From Rhizophagus irregularis (Eukaryota; Glomeromycota; Glomeromycetes; Glomerales; Glomeraceae), in the NCBI RefSeq assembly GCF_026210795.1, contig NC_089435.1, forward strand, positions 930,001-994,000: a stretch of 64,000 bases of DNA. Direction: 5' to 3'. Position numbers and translations under genes: made by a program. Shown here one piece after another: positions 32,118 through 41,885 of this stretch (the first letter of the stretch is position 1; the number at the start of each line of letters is the position of its first letter). The notes under the pieces are model-generated. The model made no database searches and had not been told where the DNA came from. It saw only the letters and a list, made by a program, of their open reading frames with translations.

Positions 32118-33885
32118 TTAACACGTTTTCTCTCTAAATTTAAACATGATCGTCAATTTAATTCGAACTATGTTGCGATCTTCATTTTCTTTGTAATAAT
32201 CATTTTCGCTCTCACTTTCATTGCCTTCATCTTCTGATCCACTTTCATCACCTTCAACTTCTAATCCACTTTCATCATCACTTTTACTTTCCGATTCACT
32301 TCCACTTTCTGATTCGCTTTCACTACTATTTTCATTTTCTTCAATACCTTTTCCTCTGTTATTTATCTCTTACACTTTATTAAAATCAAAAATTAGGCTA
32401 TCTTCTGACCCATCCAAAGAATTTGAAACACCGCAACACTTGAATGAACGCCTAATCATGTTGGTATCCATAGAATCCCAGCTTTCTTTAATCCAATTTG
32501 CCACTAATGAATAGGAAGGCCTTTTGATTTTGCCGGATGGGGTGTAATCCTCGATGGCATCATTCATCCAATTATTATAAAGATGTCGCACCTATTATTA
32601 TTTACAAAATTAATTTAATTTATTAAAATAATAATAAAAAATGAATTATCATACCTTAGATTTAAAGGACTTGTTCAACGAAACATCAAGTGGTTGTAAA
32701 CGGGATGTTAAATCACCTGGAATAATGGCTATATCAGTATGTTTTTCGTGAAATCAATTTTTTACAGCAGACGTTTTATGAGCAGTAAAAGAATCCAGTA
32801 TTAAAAGAGATCTTGGATTTGCTCCGCGTCTTGCGCGTTGTGTCCAAACATTTTCAATCCACCAAATCATCTCACTTTCATTCATCCAACCTTCTTTATT
32901 AGCCCAGATAATCACTCCATTAGGAAACTCCTCACGTGGAACGTTTACAAGTTTGAAAATAATTACTGGTGGTAATTTTATTCCATTCGCTGTGCAGGCC
33001 AAAACAACTGTAAAATTAGAGCGCTCATGTCCAGTTGATAAAATTAAAATAGTTTTAGTACCACGTTGTTCAACTGTTGTATTATTTGGTAAGTTAAAAG
33101 ACATAGGTGTTTCATCCATGTTTGCAATTAAAGATAATGGATATTGATGTTCTCTTCGACGAAATAGAACATAGGACAAAAATTCACTTTGCAAACCAAC
33201 ATAATTTTCTGGAAGTTTCTGAGATATTGTTGTTTTTCTTCTATTAACTAAATTATGCCGGCTCATAAAGCCATCAACCCATTTTTGCGAAAGTTTCACA
33301 TTCTTTATGTCGGGATACTCTTCTTGATACACTTGCTTTTTAGATAAAGAACGTGCCTTTGCTTGAATCATATATCGCGTGACAACCTTTAATTGACTCT
33401 GAGACTCTCTAAACCATTCCATAAGTTCAACTTCAACCCTATAAAAACGAAATGTGTTAAATTTATTTTAAATTCGTGTTCATGTGTAATAAATGTCTAA
33501 AAAAGCACCATTTTATCTGATTTATGTCTTATTACAAATAAACAAAAATTAAACAAAATGGTGCTTTTTTAGACATTTATTACACATGAGCACAAATATA
33601 AAACAAATTTAGCACATTTCGTTTTTATAGGGCAAGTTGTGGATACTTTGGACGTGCACCTGTAGTGAGTTTTTGAATATAAGGAACTGCTTTTAAAAGG
33701 CGTTCTTTATTACTAATCCATTCCCGAAGTTGTTTAGGCTCAATATTAAATTTATCTGCAGTTGATCGTTTGCTGTGACCTCGTTCGTAATACGTAATCA
33801 CCATCAGTTTCTCCCGTGCTGACCACTGGCGACGTCTTTTTGTTGTAACATTAGCACGAAGTTTATGAAAATTTCCACGAACCAT
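32118..33885 (-). pseudogene. Tigger/pogo-type DDE transposase with CENP-B-like HTH, disrupted
   Basis: Starts at 33885 with MVRGNFHKLRANVTTKRRRQ. A helix-turn-helix of CENP-B/pogo type follows (REKLMVITYYERGHSKRSTA...LREWI), then a second helical DNA-binding part (WFRESQSQLKV...SQKWVDGFMSRH). Catalytic triad: IANMDETPM, LLILDSFTAHKT and LTSRLQPLDVSLNK, giving DDD. One intron, 32592-32654 (63 nt, GTATGA...TAG), phase 0. Lesions: a MITE at 33437-33632 whose removal with one CAA restores YPQLEVELMEW in frame; TGA at 32754-32756 between SAVKN and FHEKHTD; TAA at 32370-32372, after which an acidic (SESESESGSE) tail stays open for 83 codons to TAA at 32118-32120. The last TAA could be the genuine stop. 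Confidence 0.85.
33437..33632. mobile_element. 196-bp foldback MITE in the Tigger transposase exon, CCCTRTAAAAA family, TSD CAA
   Basis: Near-perfect palindrome: CCCTATAAAAACGAAATGTG at 33437 is mirrored by CACATTTCGTTTTTATAGGG ending at 33632, and the arms continue through AATAAATGTCTAAAAAAGCA and CCATTTT to a centre of about 40 bp. Flanks CAA (33434-33436) and CAA (33633-33635). Excising the element plus one CAA makes the host exon 1032 nt, a multiple of three, and rejoins a conserved-looking protein segment. Confidence 0.95.
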
Positions 33886-33889
33886 ATTT

Positions 33890-34500
33890 CTGAAAATATA
33901 AATTTTATAAAAATTTCTTAATGTTTTTCAAAGGTGTAAAGAAATTTCATAAAACGCGAAATTAGTAGAAAGAAAATTATATTTCCAACTCTCCCTAAAA
34001 TAAGATTCAGTTACTATCATGATCCATGCATCTAAATAAATAAAATGTTCAGTTCTAACAGTTTCTATAACAGTATTTAATAAATATGATTATTTTCCTT
34101 GAACATAAAATAGTCATCCCGAAAATGTAAATTGTAAGTAGTATTACTTCATAATCAGATGTTTAGCATATTTACGGTATTCCCCTTTAATGATTATTGA
34201 ATACAGAATACCAAATCTTTCTAGATTTTTCTGAATAAAAATTTCTCCCAACAATATTAAAATAAAATCCATTTGTTACGGTATATTATACTTTCAGGAT
34301 CAGCCATACTGTACGCTTATCTAGCTCAATTTTTGTTCACGGTAATAAAACCTCCTTTTTTTACAATTATCAAATATACTACAAATACCAAGTTATTCTG
34401 CAATTTTTCTCAACATAAAAAATTATTTTGAGCATGAAAAATCCGTAAAAATTGCAATTGAATAGCATTCATTTGTTTTATATATATTTTAAGATCGGTT
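33890..34500. other. Tigger 5' non-coding part
   Basis: Between the transposase start and the right subterminal repeats. A/T-rich, no further gene; any transposase promoter would lie here. Confidence 0.4.
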
Positions 34501-34777
34501 GTGTAGCATAAATAAGTGTTACAAAATACCCCCGAAGTATAATACCCCCACTTATAGTATCCTACCGTCTATAGTACTCGGTATCTAATGAAGTACCCCG
34601 GGTATTACTCAATTTTTAAAACAGGTTTCTTGTATAAGACCTGGGGTATTATATGCAGTGCTAGACGGTAATAATGATTACTTTATTGTAAAAATGGTAG
34701 AATAGCACAATTATTTACTATATAATAATTATTAACTGATAAATAATCAAATAAATAAAGAATAAACAACAGAAATG

Positions 34778-37700
34778 TTAATCTTCAATTACACATTCAA
34801 AACCCTGAGTCTCTTGAACTAAAATTTCAGCAAGCTTGCGACTTGTATAATGTGCTTGTGGATGAGATTGTGTAATAGAAGGATTTACTTGTTCCTGTGA
34901 TAAAGATTTGTTTGCCATAACAAATTCCAACATAACATCTTTTAATTGATTATCAATATTAGGTACATCAAATTTGTAATTTCCATCCCTGTTTATTCTA
35001 TAATAATCACTAATACATTCAATCCATTCAGATATAATATTCTCAAGCATTATTATAGTTGGTCTATTGGCAGGATTTGAATCCCAACATTTTTTCATTA
35101 AATCCACATAACATTTTGGAGTATTTTTTATAATTTCAGGACGTTCTCCTTTACAAATACTCAAGATCAGATCATGATCATGTGCTTCATATTTAAATGG
35201 GGGAATACCTGATGTAAATTCCCACATTATCATTGAAAAACTATAAATATCACTTGCTGGAGTATAGGGATTATATCTTAATATTTCAGGCGCCATATAA
35301 GGTAAAACTCCATAAATTTCATTATCAGAATCCTGTGAATCATTTATAGGTTTACATAATCCTAAATCAATAATAAATAATTCATTATGATTATCTGACA
35401 TTAAAATATTGCCATCATGAAAATCACCATGAGTTAAATTTGATTCATGGATTACTTTAAGTCCTAATATAATTTTTTTTAATAATTGTAATTTGTCTTG
35501 CCACTTAAATTTAATTATATCAGATAAGCATTTTCTCAAACTTCCTTTTTTTGCATAACTCATTACTACTATATAATTTAAACTATTTGGATCTTGAGTA
35601 ATTCCAAAGAATTGAATAAACTTTGAAAATGATTTTTTCTGACAGTTATAATGATATTTCCACTATATAAATAATAATAAATTATTAAATTTTTGCAAGA
35701 GAAAATAAAATTTGATATTAAATAATATAAATAACATACCTCCTCAAGAAATTTATTATTTAAATTTGATGAACTATTAAGTGTTTTAAGAATAACCTCG
35801 TAACCTGTTTGAAAATTACATCTATTCCATTGTTTTTTGTCAAAATTCCAACTAAAAATAGGTCCATCTAACCAGATAGCTTTATGAATTTCACTGAATC
35901 CTCCTTTATCATAATAATTAATACTTGACAGTTTATCATAAGGTATCCATTCCAAAATTTCATAACTATTTTTAGCATTTAATTGTGCTTCTCGAATAAA
36001 TTTATCAATAAACTTATTTTTACTAGTCCATTTTGAAAAATCTTGTTGAAATTGTTTAGCATTACATTGTTGACACCACTGATAATCAGTGTATGGTTGT
36101 TTGCATTCATTACATAATTCAACTTTAGTATTGGGATTCACTTTATTACTTTCTGCTACTTTTTGATACCAATAAAAAGCTTTTTCTAAATTCTTTTCTG
36201 TTCCTTCTCCATTGTCATAACATGTGGCTAAATTATTCATTGCTTCAATATGATCTTTTTCTGCTGCTTTTTGATACCAATAAAAGGCTTTTTCTAAATT
36301 CTTTTCTGTTCCTTCTCCATTATAATAACAAATAGCTAAACTAAACATTGCTTCTTTAATACTATTTTCTGCTGATTTTTGATACCAATAAAAAGCTTTA
36401 TCTAAATTCTTTTCTGATCCATTTCCATTTTTATAACATATGGCTAAATTAAACATTGCAACAGTGTGACCATTTTCCACTGCTTTTAGATACCAATAAA
36501 AAGCCTCATTTAATTTCTTTTCTGTTCCTTTTCCATTTTTATAACATATGGCCAAACTAAACATTGCATCAGTGTGACCATTTTCTGCTGCTTTTTGATA
36601 CCAATAAAAGGCTTTATCTAAATTCTCATCTGTTCCTTCTCCATTATTATAACGTATGGCTAAACTAAACATTGCTTCTTTAACACCATTTTCTGCCGCT
36701 TTTTGATACCAATAAAAAGCTTTTTCTAAATTCTTTTCAGATCCTTCTACAGTAGAATACCTATTGGCTAAATTAAACATTGCTTCATTATCACCATATT
36801 CTGCTGCTATTTGATACCAATAAAAGGCCTTTTCTAAATTCTTTTCTGTTCCTTTTCCAATTTCATAATATACAATTAAAATAGACATTGCAATATTAAA
36901 ACCATTTTTTGCTGCTTTTTGGTACCAATAAAAGGCTTTTTCTAAATTCTTTTCTGTTCCTTTTCCATTTTCATAGTAGAAGGCTAAAATAGTCATTGCT
37001 TCTTTAATACCATTTTCTGCTGCTTTTTGATACCAATAAAAGGCTTTTTCTAAATTCTTTTCTGTTCCTTCTCCATTTTCATAACATATGGCTAAGTTAA
37101 ACATTGCATCAGTGTAATCATTTTCTGCTGCTTTTTGAAACCAATAAAAGGCTTTTTCTAAATTCTTTTCTGTTCCTTCTCCATTTTCATAACATAAGGC
37201 TAAAATAAGCATTGCTTCTTTAATACCATTTTCTGCTACTTTTTGAAACCAATGAAAGGCTTTTTCTAAATTCTTTTCAGTTCCTTCTCCATTTTTATAA
37301 CATATGGCCAAATTAATCATTGCTTCTTTAACACCATATTCTGCTGCTTTTTGATACCAATAAAAGGCTTCTCCTAAATTTTTTTCAGTTCCTTCTCCAT
37401 TTTTATAACATATGGCCAAATTAATCATTGCTTCTTTAACACCATTTTCCGCTGCTTTTTGATACCAATAAACGGCTTTTTCGAAGTTCTTTTCTGTTCC
37501 TTCTCTGTTATAATATCTATTGACCACATTAAACATTACCTTTTTAACACCATTTTCTGCTGCTTTTTGATACCAATAAAAGGCTTTTTCTAAATTCTTT
37601 TCTGTTCCTTTTCCAATTATATAATATATGGCTAAAATAGACATTGCAATAATAAAGCCATTTTCTGCTGCTTTTTGAAACCAATAAAAGGCTTTTTCAA

Positions 37701-38715
37701 AATTCTTTTCGGTTCCTTCTCCATTTTCATAACATAAGGCTAAAATGAGCATTGCTTCTTTAATACCATTTTCAGCTGCTTTTTGATACCAATAGAAGGC
37801 TTTTTCTAAATTCTTTTCTGTTCCTTTTCCATTTTTATAACATATGGCTAAATTAAACATTGTATCAGTGTAACCATTTTCTGCTGCTTTTTGATACCAA
37901 TAAAAGGCTTTTTCTAAATTTTTTTCTGTTCCTTCTCCATTTTCATAACGTATAGCTAAAATAAGCATTACTTCATTAATACCACTTTCTGCTACTTTAT
38001 GATACCAATAAAAGGTTTTTTCTAAATTCTTTTCTGTTACTTTCCCATTTTTATAACAAAAGGCTAAATACGTCATTGCAGTAATAAAACCATTTTCTGC
38101 TGCTTTTTGATACCAATAAAAGGCTTTTTCTAAATTCTTTTCTGTTCCTTCTCCATTTTCATAACGCATGGCTAAAATAAGCATTGCTTCTTCATTACCA
38201 TTTTCTACTGCTTTTTGATACCAATAAAAGGCTTTTTCTAAATTCTTTGCTTTTCCTTCTCCATTTTCATAACGTAAGGCTAAAATAAATACTTTTAGAT
38301 AACAATAAAAGACTTTTTCTATATTTTTTTCTGTTTGTTTTCCATTTTTATAACATATGGCCAAATTAATAATTGCTTTAATATGATCTTTTTCTGCTGC
38401 TTTTTGATGCCAATAAAAGGCTTTTTCAAAATGCATTTCTGTTTCTTCTTCACCTTCATAATGTATGGCTAAATTAAGCATTGCATCTTTAAGACTATTT
38501 TTTGCTGCTTTTTGATACCAATAAAAGGCTTTTTCTAAATTCTTTTCCATTCCATTTCCATAATGTATGGTTAAATTGAACATTGCTTCTTTATTACCAT
38601 TTTCTGCTAATTTTTCTAAAGAATTAATGCATTCTTTACACCATAATTCTTTAGTAAAAGGGTTATTGCAATATAAACAATTTTTGATATTTAAATTGCT
38701 AAATTTCGTTTCCAT
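34778..38715 (-). CDS. Sel1-repeat protein kinase A (zinc ribbon - about 23 Sel1 - zinc ribbon - kinase), 1286 aa
   Basis: Exons 38715-35740 (992 codons) and 35662-34778 (294 codons plus stop), separated by a 77-nt intron (GTATGT...TATAG, phase 0). The N-terminus has CLYCNNPFTKELWCKEC, a CX2CX10CX2C zinc ribbon. Residues about 35-850 are about 23 Sel1-like repeats of 36 residues (consensus GTEKNLEKAFYWYQKAAENG then (K/D)EAMFNLAICYENGE), paired helices that form a solenoid for protein binding. A second ribbon CNECKQPYTDYQWCQQC precedes a TKL-like kinase: glycine loop GGFSEIHKA, Lys in VILKTL, catalytic THGDFHDGNIL (HGD for HRD), DLG for DFG, and MAPEIL. Key catalytic residues are present, so activity is plausible. 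One Sel1 unit (near residue 140) is shortened by about 11 residues. Substrate unknown; cytoplasmic signalling is inference. Confidence 0.92.
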
Positions 38716-38912
38716 TTTATAATTTAGAAACTTATTCTATTGAAAGAATTTATTTTTTTTTTTGACAAAATTTTTAGATCATCGTGAATGAGTTACAAAA
38801 AAGGAATATTTTACCAAAAGAAGAAGTAATAATAAAAAAAAATAAATAAAATTAATTTTTTTTGGGTCATATTTTTTCCGGTAAGTGATCTGCATCGAGT
38901 TAAAATCAACCA
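38716..38912. other. Presumed 5' flank of Sel1-kinase A
   Basis: T-run near 38748 and A/T-rich leader; no defined promoter motif. The foldback element starting at 38913 lies about 200 bp upstream of the start codon. Confidence 0.35.
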
Positions 38913-39084
38913 CACCGACAAAAATTTAGCGATCATCACAGACAGCACGCCCCGTCGCCGGCATCGCCCCGTCAGGTTTCTATTCATCTGAGGGACTTAG
39001 GTTTTTTTTTTTGAGTAGGTAAAATCTTATTTGTTTATTTCACGTGTTCATGCATAATGCCGTAGTGCTAAATTTTTGTCGGTG
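38913..39084. mobile_element. 172-bp MITE with CACCGACAAAAATTTAGC ends and a GC-rich core
   Basis: CACCGACAAAAATTTAGC at 38913 is exactly mirrored by GCTAAATTTTTGTCGGTG ending at 39084. The interior contains CACGCCCCGTCGCCGGCATC, strikingly GC-rich for this window. No clear target duplication. It lies upstream of the Sel1-kinase A start and could influence its expression. Confidence 0.75.
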
Positions 39085-39685
39085 CGACTGGGGTAGTTGT
39101 TGAAATCAATAGATAAATAGTCACTTTTTCTATCATAGTTAGATAATATTATTTTGAACTTAAAATTTCAGATGACAAATTAATTTCACTTAGCAAACTA
39201 CATTCTATGATGCCATAAGTTTTTACTTAATTAATACGTGATCCATTTTGTTCAGCTGTGTCATAAGATCTTCATGTGACACAAATTTACTGCGCTCTAA
39301 AATTTATATAATCAACATGTTTAATTTTTTGATTTACATAAGCATTACATAAGTCGCAATATGATTGGGGACAAACATTAAAAAATTTTTTCTATACAAT
39401 AATTTGGTCTTCTTTTAAGCCAAAATATATTAAATATGACTCTGATAATATTGATAATATCCGTTGTGGATCCACTTTACACAATAATTTCTGGGATTTT
39501 TATTGTAAAATTGAAAGTACATATGTTTTACAATCAGTTTGAGTTTAAAGTTCCTATAATATGTATAATAAATTAATGTAAATTAGTTATATTATTTGAA
39601 AAATGTAAAAAATAGACAATTTTATAAAAATTATTAGTTTTAAAATATTTTTAAAATATTATAGATGTTGTTTTATCGGGAGGTA
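39085..39685. other. Intergenic, AT-rich, nothing recognised
   Basis: No exon, array or element end seen. Confidence 0.4.
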
Positions 39686-40239
39686 GTAAGTGAGTAACGG
39701 AAATTGGTTAAGTAAGTAACGTAATATTACTATTTTAGGTTACTCCCTCACGGAGCGTAAAGTCAATTATATTCCCCTTATATAAGTAAGGTACAGAAAA
39801 TAATATAGGGTTGCCTGGGCGATCATCGATCATCGTCTGGGTTTTTTTTGAAGTCCACAATTGTCACATGATGCACAATATATAGAGAATCGGCTGATAG
39901 CTGATCTGATCATTTTAACTTAGCTAATTTTGATCGGTTAAACTTAAAATTTTATTGCGAAGATATTTTTAAAAAATTTTTTTTGCAAACATATTTAATT
40001 CAAAATAATCTTATTTAATGAAATTTTATTCGTAAATATTAAAATTTAAGTCACACGTTTTAGATTTTAAAGAAATAATCACCATGTTTATTTAATTATT
40101 TTTAATGAAGTGATACAAAATAAAAAAAACAATAACAATAAATAAAAAAGATAAGTAAATTATAATGATCAAGGAAAAAGATGCTAATAAAAAAATGAAA
40201 TAACAATGGAGTAATGGAAAGTAATAGAAGATGAAAGGG

Positions 40240-40870
40240 AGTAAAAAAGAGCAATGAGAAGTGATAGGAAACAAAAAGGAGAAATAGGACATGATGAGAG
40301 ATAAAAAGGAGTGATGGGAAACGAAAAGAAGTGATGGGAGACGAAGATGAGTAATGAGAGACGAAAAGAAATGATGGGTGACAAAGAGGAGAGATGGGAG
40401 ACGAAAAGAAGTGATGAGAGACGAAAAGGAGAGATGGAAGACGAAAAGGGGAGATGGGAGACGAAAAGAAGTGATGAGAGACAAAAAGAAATGATGGGAG
40501 ACGAAAAGGAGTGATTGGAAACGAAAAGAAGTGATGGGAGATAAAGAGGAGTGATGGGAGACGAAAAGAAGTGATGAGAGACGAAAAAGAGAGATGGGAG
40601 ACGAAAAGAAGTGATGGGAGACAGAGAGGAGTGATGGAAGACGAAAGGAAGTGATGAGCCCCTTTTGGAAATTATTAAATAGTAAATTTGCCGATCATAA
40701 CGTGATCATAAATGATCGACAAACTTACTATTTAAAAATTTCCAAAAAGGGGAGAGACAAAAAGAAACGATGAGAGACGAAAAGGAGTGATGGGAGACGA
40801 AAAGAAGTGATGGGAGACGAAGAGGAGTGATGGAAGACGAAAGGAAGTGATGAGAAACAAAAAGAAATGA
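40240..40870. repeat. 20-bp minisatellite GTGATGGGAGACGAAAAGAA
   Basis: About 25-28 copies, purine-rich on this strand, with drift (AGTGATGAGAGACAAAAAG and similar). The long minus-strand frames translate the complement (TCTCCCATCACTTCTTTTCG) and are artefacts; their length follows from the repeat having no stop in several frames. Confidence 0.9.
40659..40752. mobile_element. 94-bp perfect-ended palindrome inserted in the minisatellite
   Basis: CCCCTTTTGGAAATT at 40659 is mirrored by AATTTCCAAAAAGGGG ending at 40752, with AAATAGTAAATTTGCCGATC mirrored inward. Comparing flanks with the array unit (GATGAGAGAC) shows that insertion duplicated AG (or GAG, if the right end is GGG). Absent from the related array at 60840-61370. 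Confidence 0.7.
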
Positions 40871-41685
40871 TAGGAAGTAAATAGGAGAGAAAAAGAAATA
40901 ATGGAAAATGAAAAGATGTAAAAGAAATAATGGGAGACGAATAATGAGAAGTAATATGAGGTGAAAATGATGAGAGACAAAAAATAAAAAAATGATCATG
41001 ATAAGAGATTGGGTAATGATAGGAAAAATAAACCATAAAGTAAAAAAAAATGAAATTAGTAAGAAACGAAATATAAGATAAAAACGAAATAAAAAAAATA
41101 AATAAAAAATAAAAAAACATACCTTTATTAATTTTAGAACTGAAATGAAATAAAAAAACAACTGAACCTTAATTGCAGAACCAGAAGGAACCGAGGAAAT
41201 GAACCTATATTGAAAACGAGATTTGATAAACAAATAAACATGACGTGATCATGTGGCAAATAATAAGGAGTAGCGTTAAGTATTTACCAAAAAAATTTAC
41301 GTTCCGTACCTTATATAAGAGAAGTAACGTAATAGATCATGTGACTTTACGTTACTTTGCCAATTTCCGTTACTTACTTTCTATATATTCGTGTTGAATA
41401 ATTTAAGTTTCGCGAATGTAGATTTTTATTCTACTTATTAGACTATCGGGTGATTTTTGGTATTACATGGAAAATGCAAATTATTAAAATCATTCATTTA
41501 ATGCAAAGTACTTGCTGCAGTTAATTTTTTTCATCATTATTTATTCAAATAATTCTAGTCAATAATTTAACTTCTTATTTTATTATTTTAGTTAATTAAT
41601 TACCTTAAAATTCAAGATAATCGGTATTTATTGACTGATTAGTAATACATTTATTAATTATTAATTGTTTAAAATTTTTTTTCAG

Positions 41686-41885
41686 TAGGTCGCACCCACG
41701 TTCTAGAATGGATCAGGTACTACTTTGCTGCGGATGATCGGTAGGTTATTCCACTAAAAAAAAAAAAATTTGACAATTATTTCTAATAAATAATTTTTTT
41801 TTTCTTAATGAGACCCATCGGAAAGAATTGTTTTTCTCACCTTAGGTTTGGTCTTAGCGTTTTAAATGGAAGGAACCGATCATAA
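41686..41885 (+). pseudogene. Possible two-exon gene fragment
   Basis: Exon-like 41686-41740 reads GRTHVLEWIRYYFAADD and ends CG|GTAGGT; after a 72-nt A/T-rich gap ending in AATGAG, 41813 onward reads PIGKNCFSHLRFGLSVLNGR in matching phase (CG plus A gives Arg), stopping at TAA 41883-41885. The amino-acid composition is protein-like and the GC content is higher than that of the flanks. I do not recognise the family and cannot extend it. Confidence 0.35.

Larger units (their letters stand above)
31807..34668. mobile_element. Complete Tigger-like Tc1/mariner transposon, 2862 bp, TA target duplication
   Basis: The 19-bp terminal repeat CCGTCTAGCACTGCATATA begins at 31807 and is found exactly inverted ending at 34668. 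TA flanks both sides (31805-31806 and 34669-34670), as for Tc1/mariner/pogo elements. Subterminal copies of AAGACCCGGGTAT occur three times in the left end (near 31858, 31902 and 31945), with variants AAGACCTGGGGTAT and TACCCCGGGTATT in the right end; these are candidate transposase-binding sites. The single gene inside is the DDE transposase on the minus strand. A 196-bp MITE sits inside that gene. Confidence 0.9.
39686..41385. mobile_element. Element A: about 1.7-kb inverted-repeat element carrying a 20-bp minisatellite
   Basis: GAGTAACGGAAATTGG with AAGTAACGTAA at the left (from about 39692) is mirrored at the right as TTACGTTACTTTGCCAATTTCCGTTACTTAC (split here: TTACGTTACTTTG, then CCAATTTCCGTTACTTAC, ending about 41378); arms are about 100 bp, with TTATATAAG near the inner end. 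The interior holds GCCTGGGCGATCATCGATC near 39818, a 20-bp GA-rich minisatellite (40240-40870) and a 94-bp palindrome. No transposase. The segment 39800-40650 is present in inverted orientation inside the giant palindrome (60840-61770). Exact termini uncertain. Confidence 0.6.

Noticed and set aside
40092-41233. Several Ser/Phe/Leu-rich minus-strand frames
   Set aside because: All translate the 20-bp minisatellite and its T-rich flank; multiple frames are open at once.
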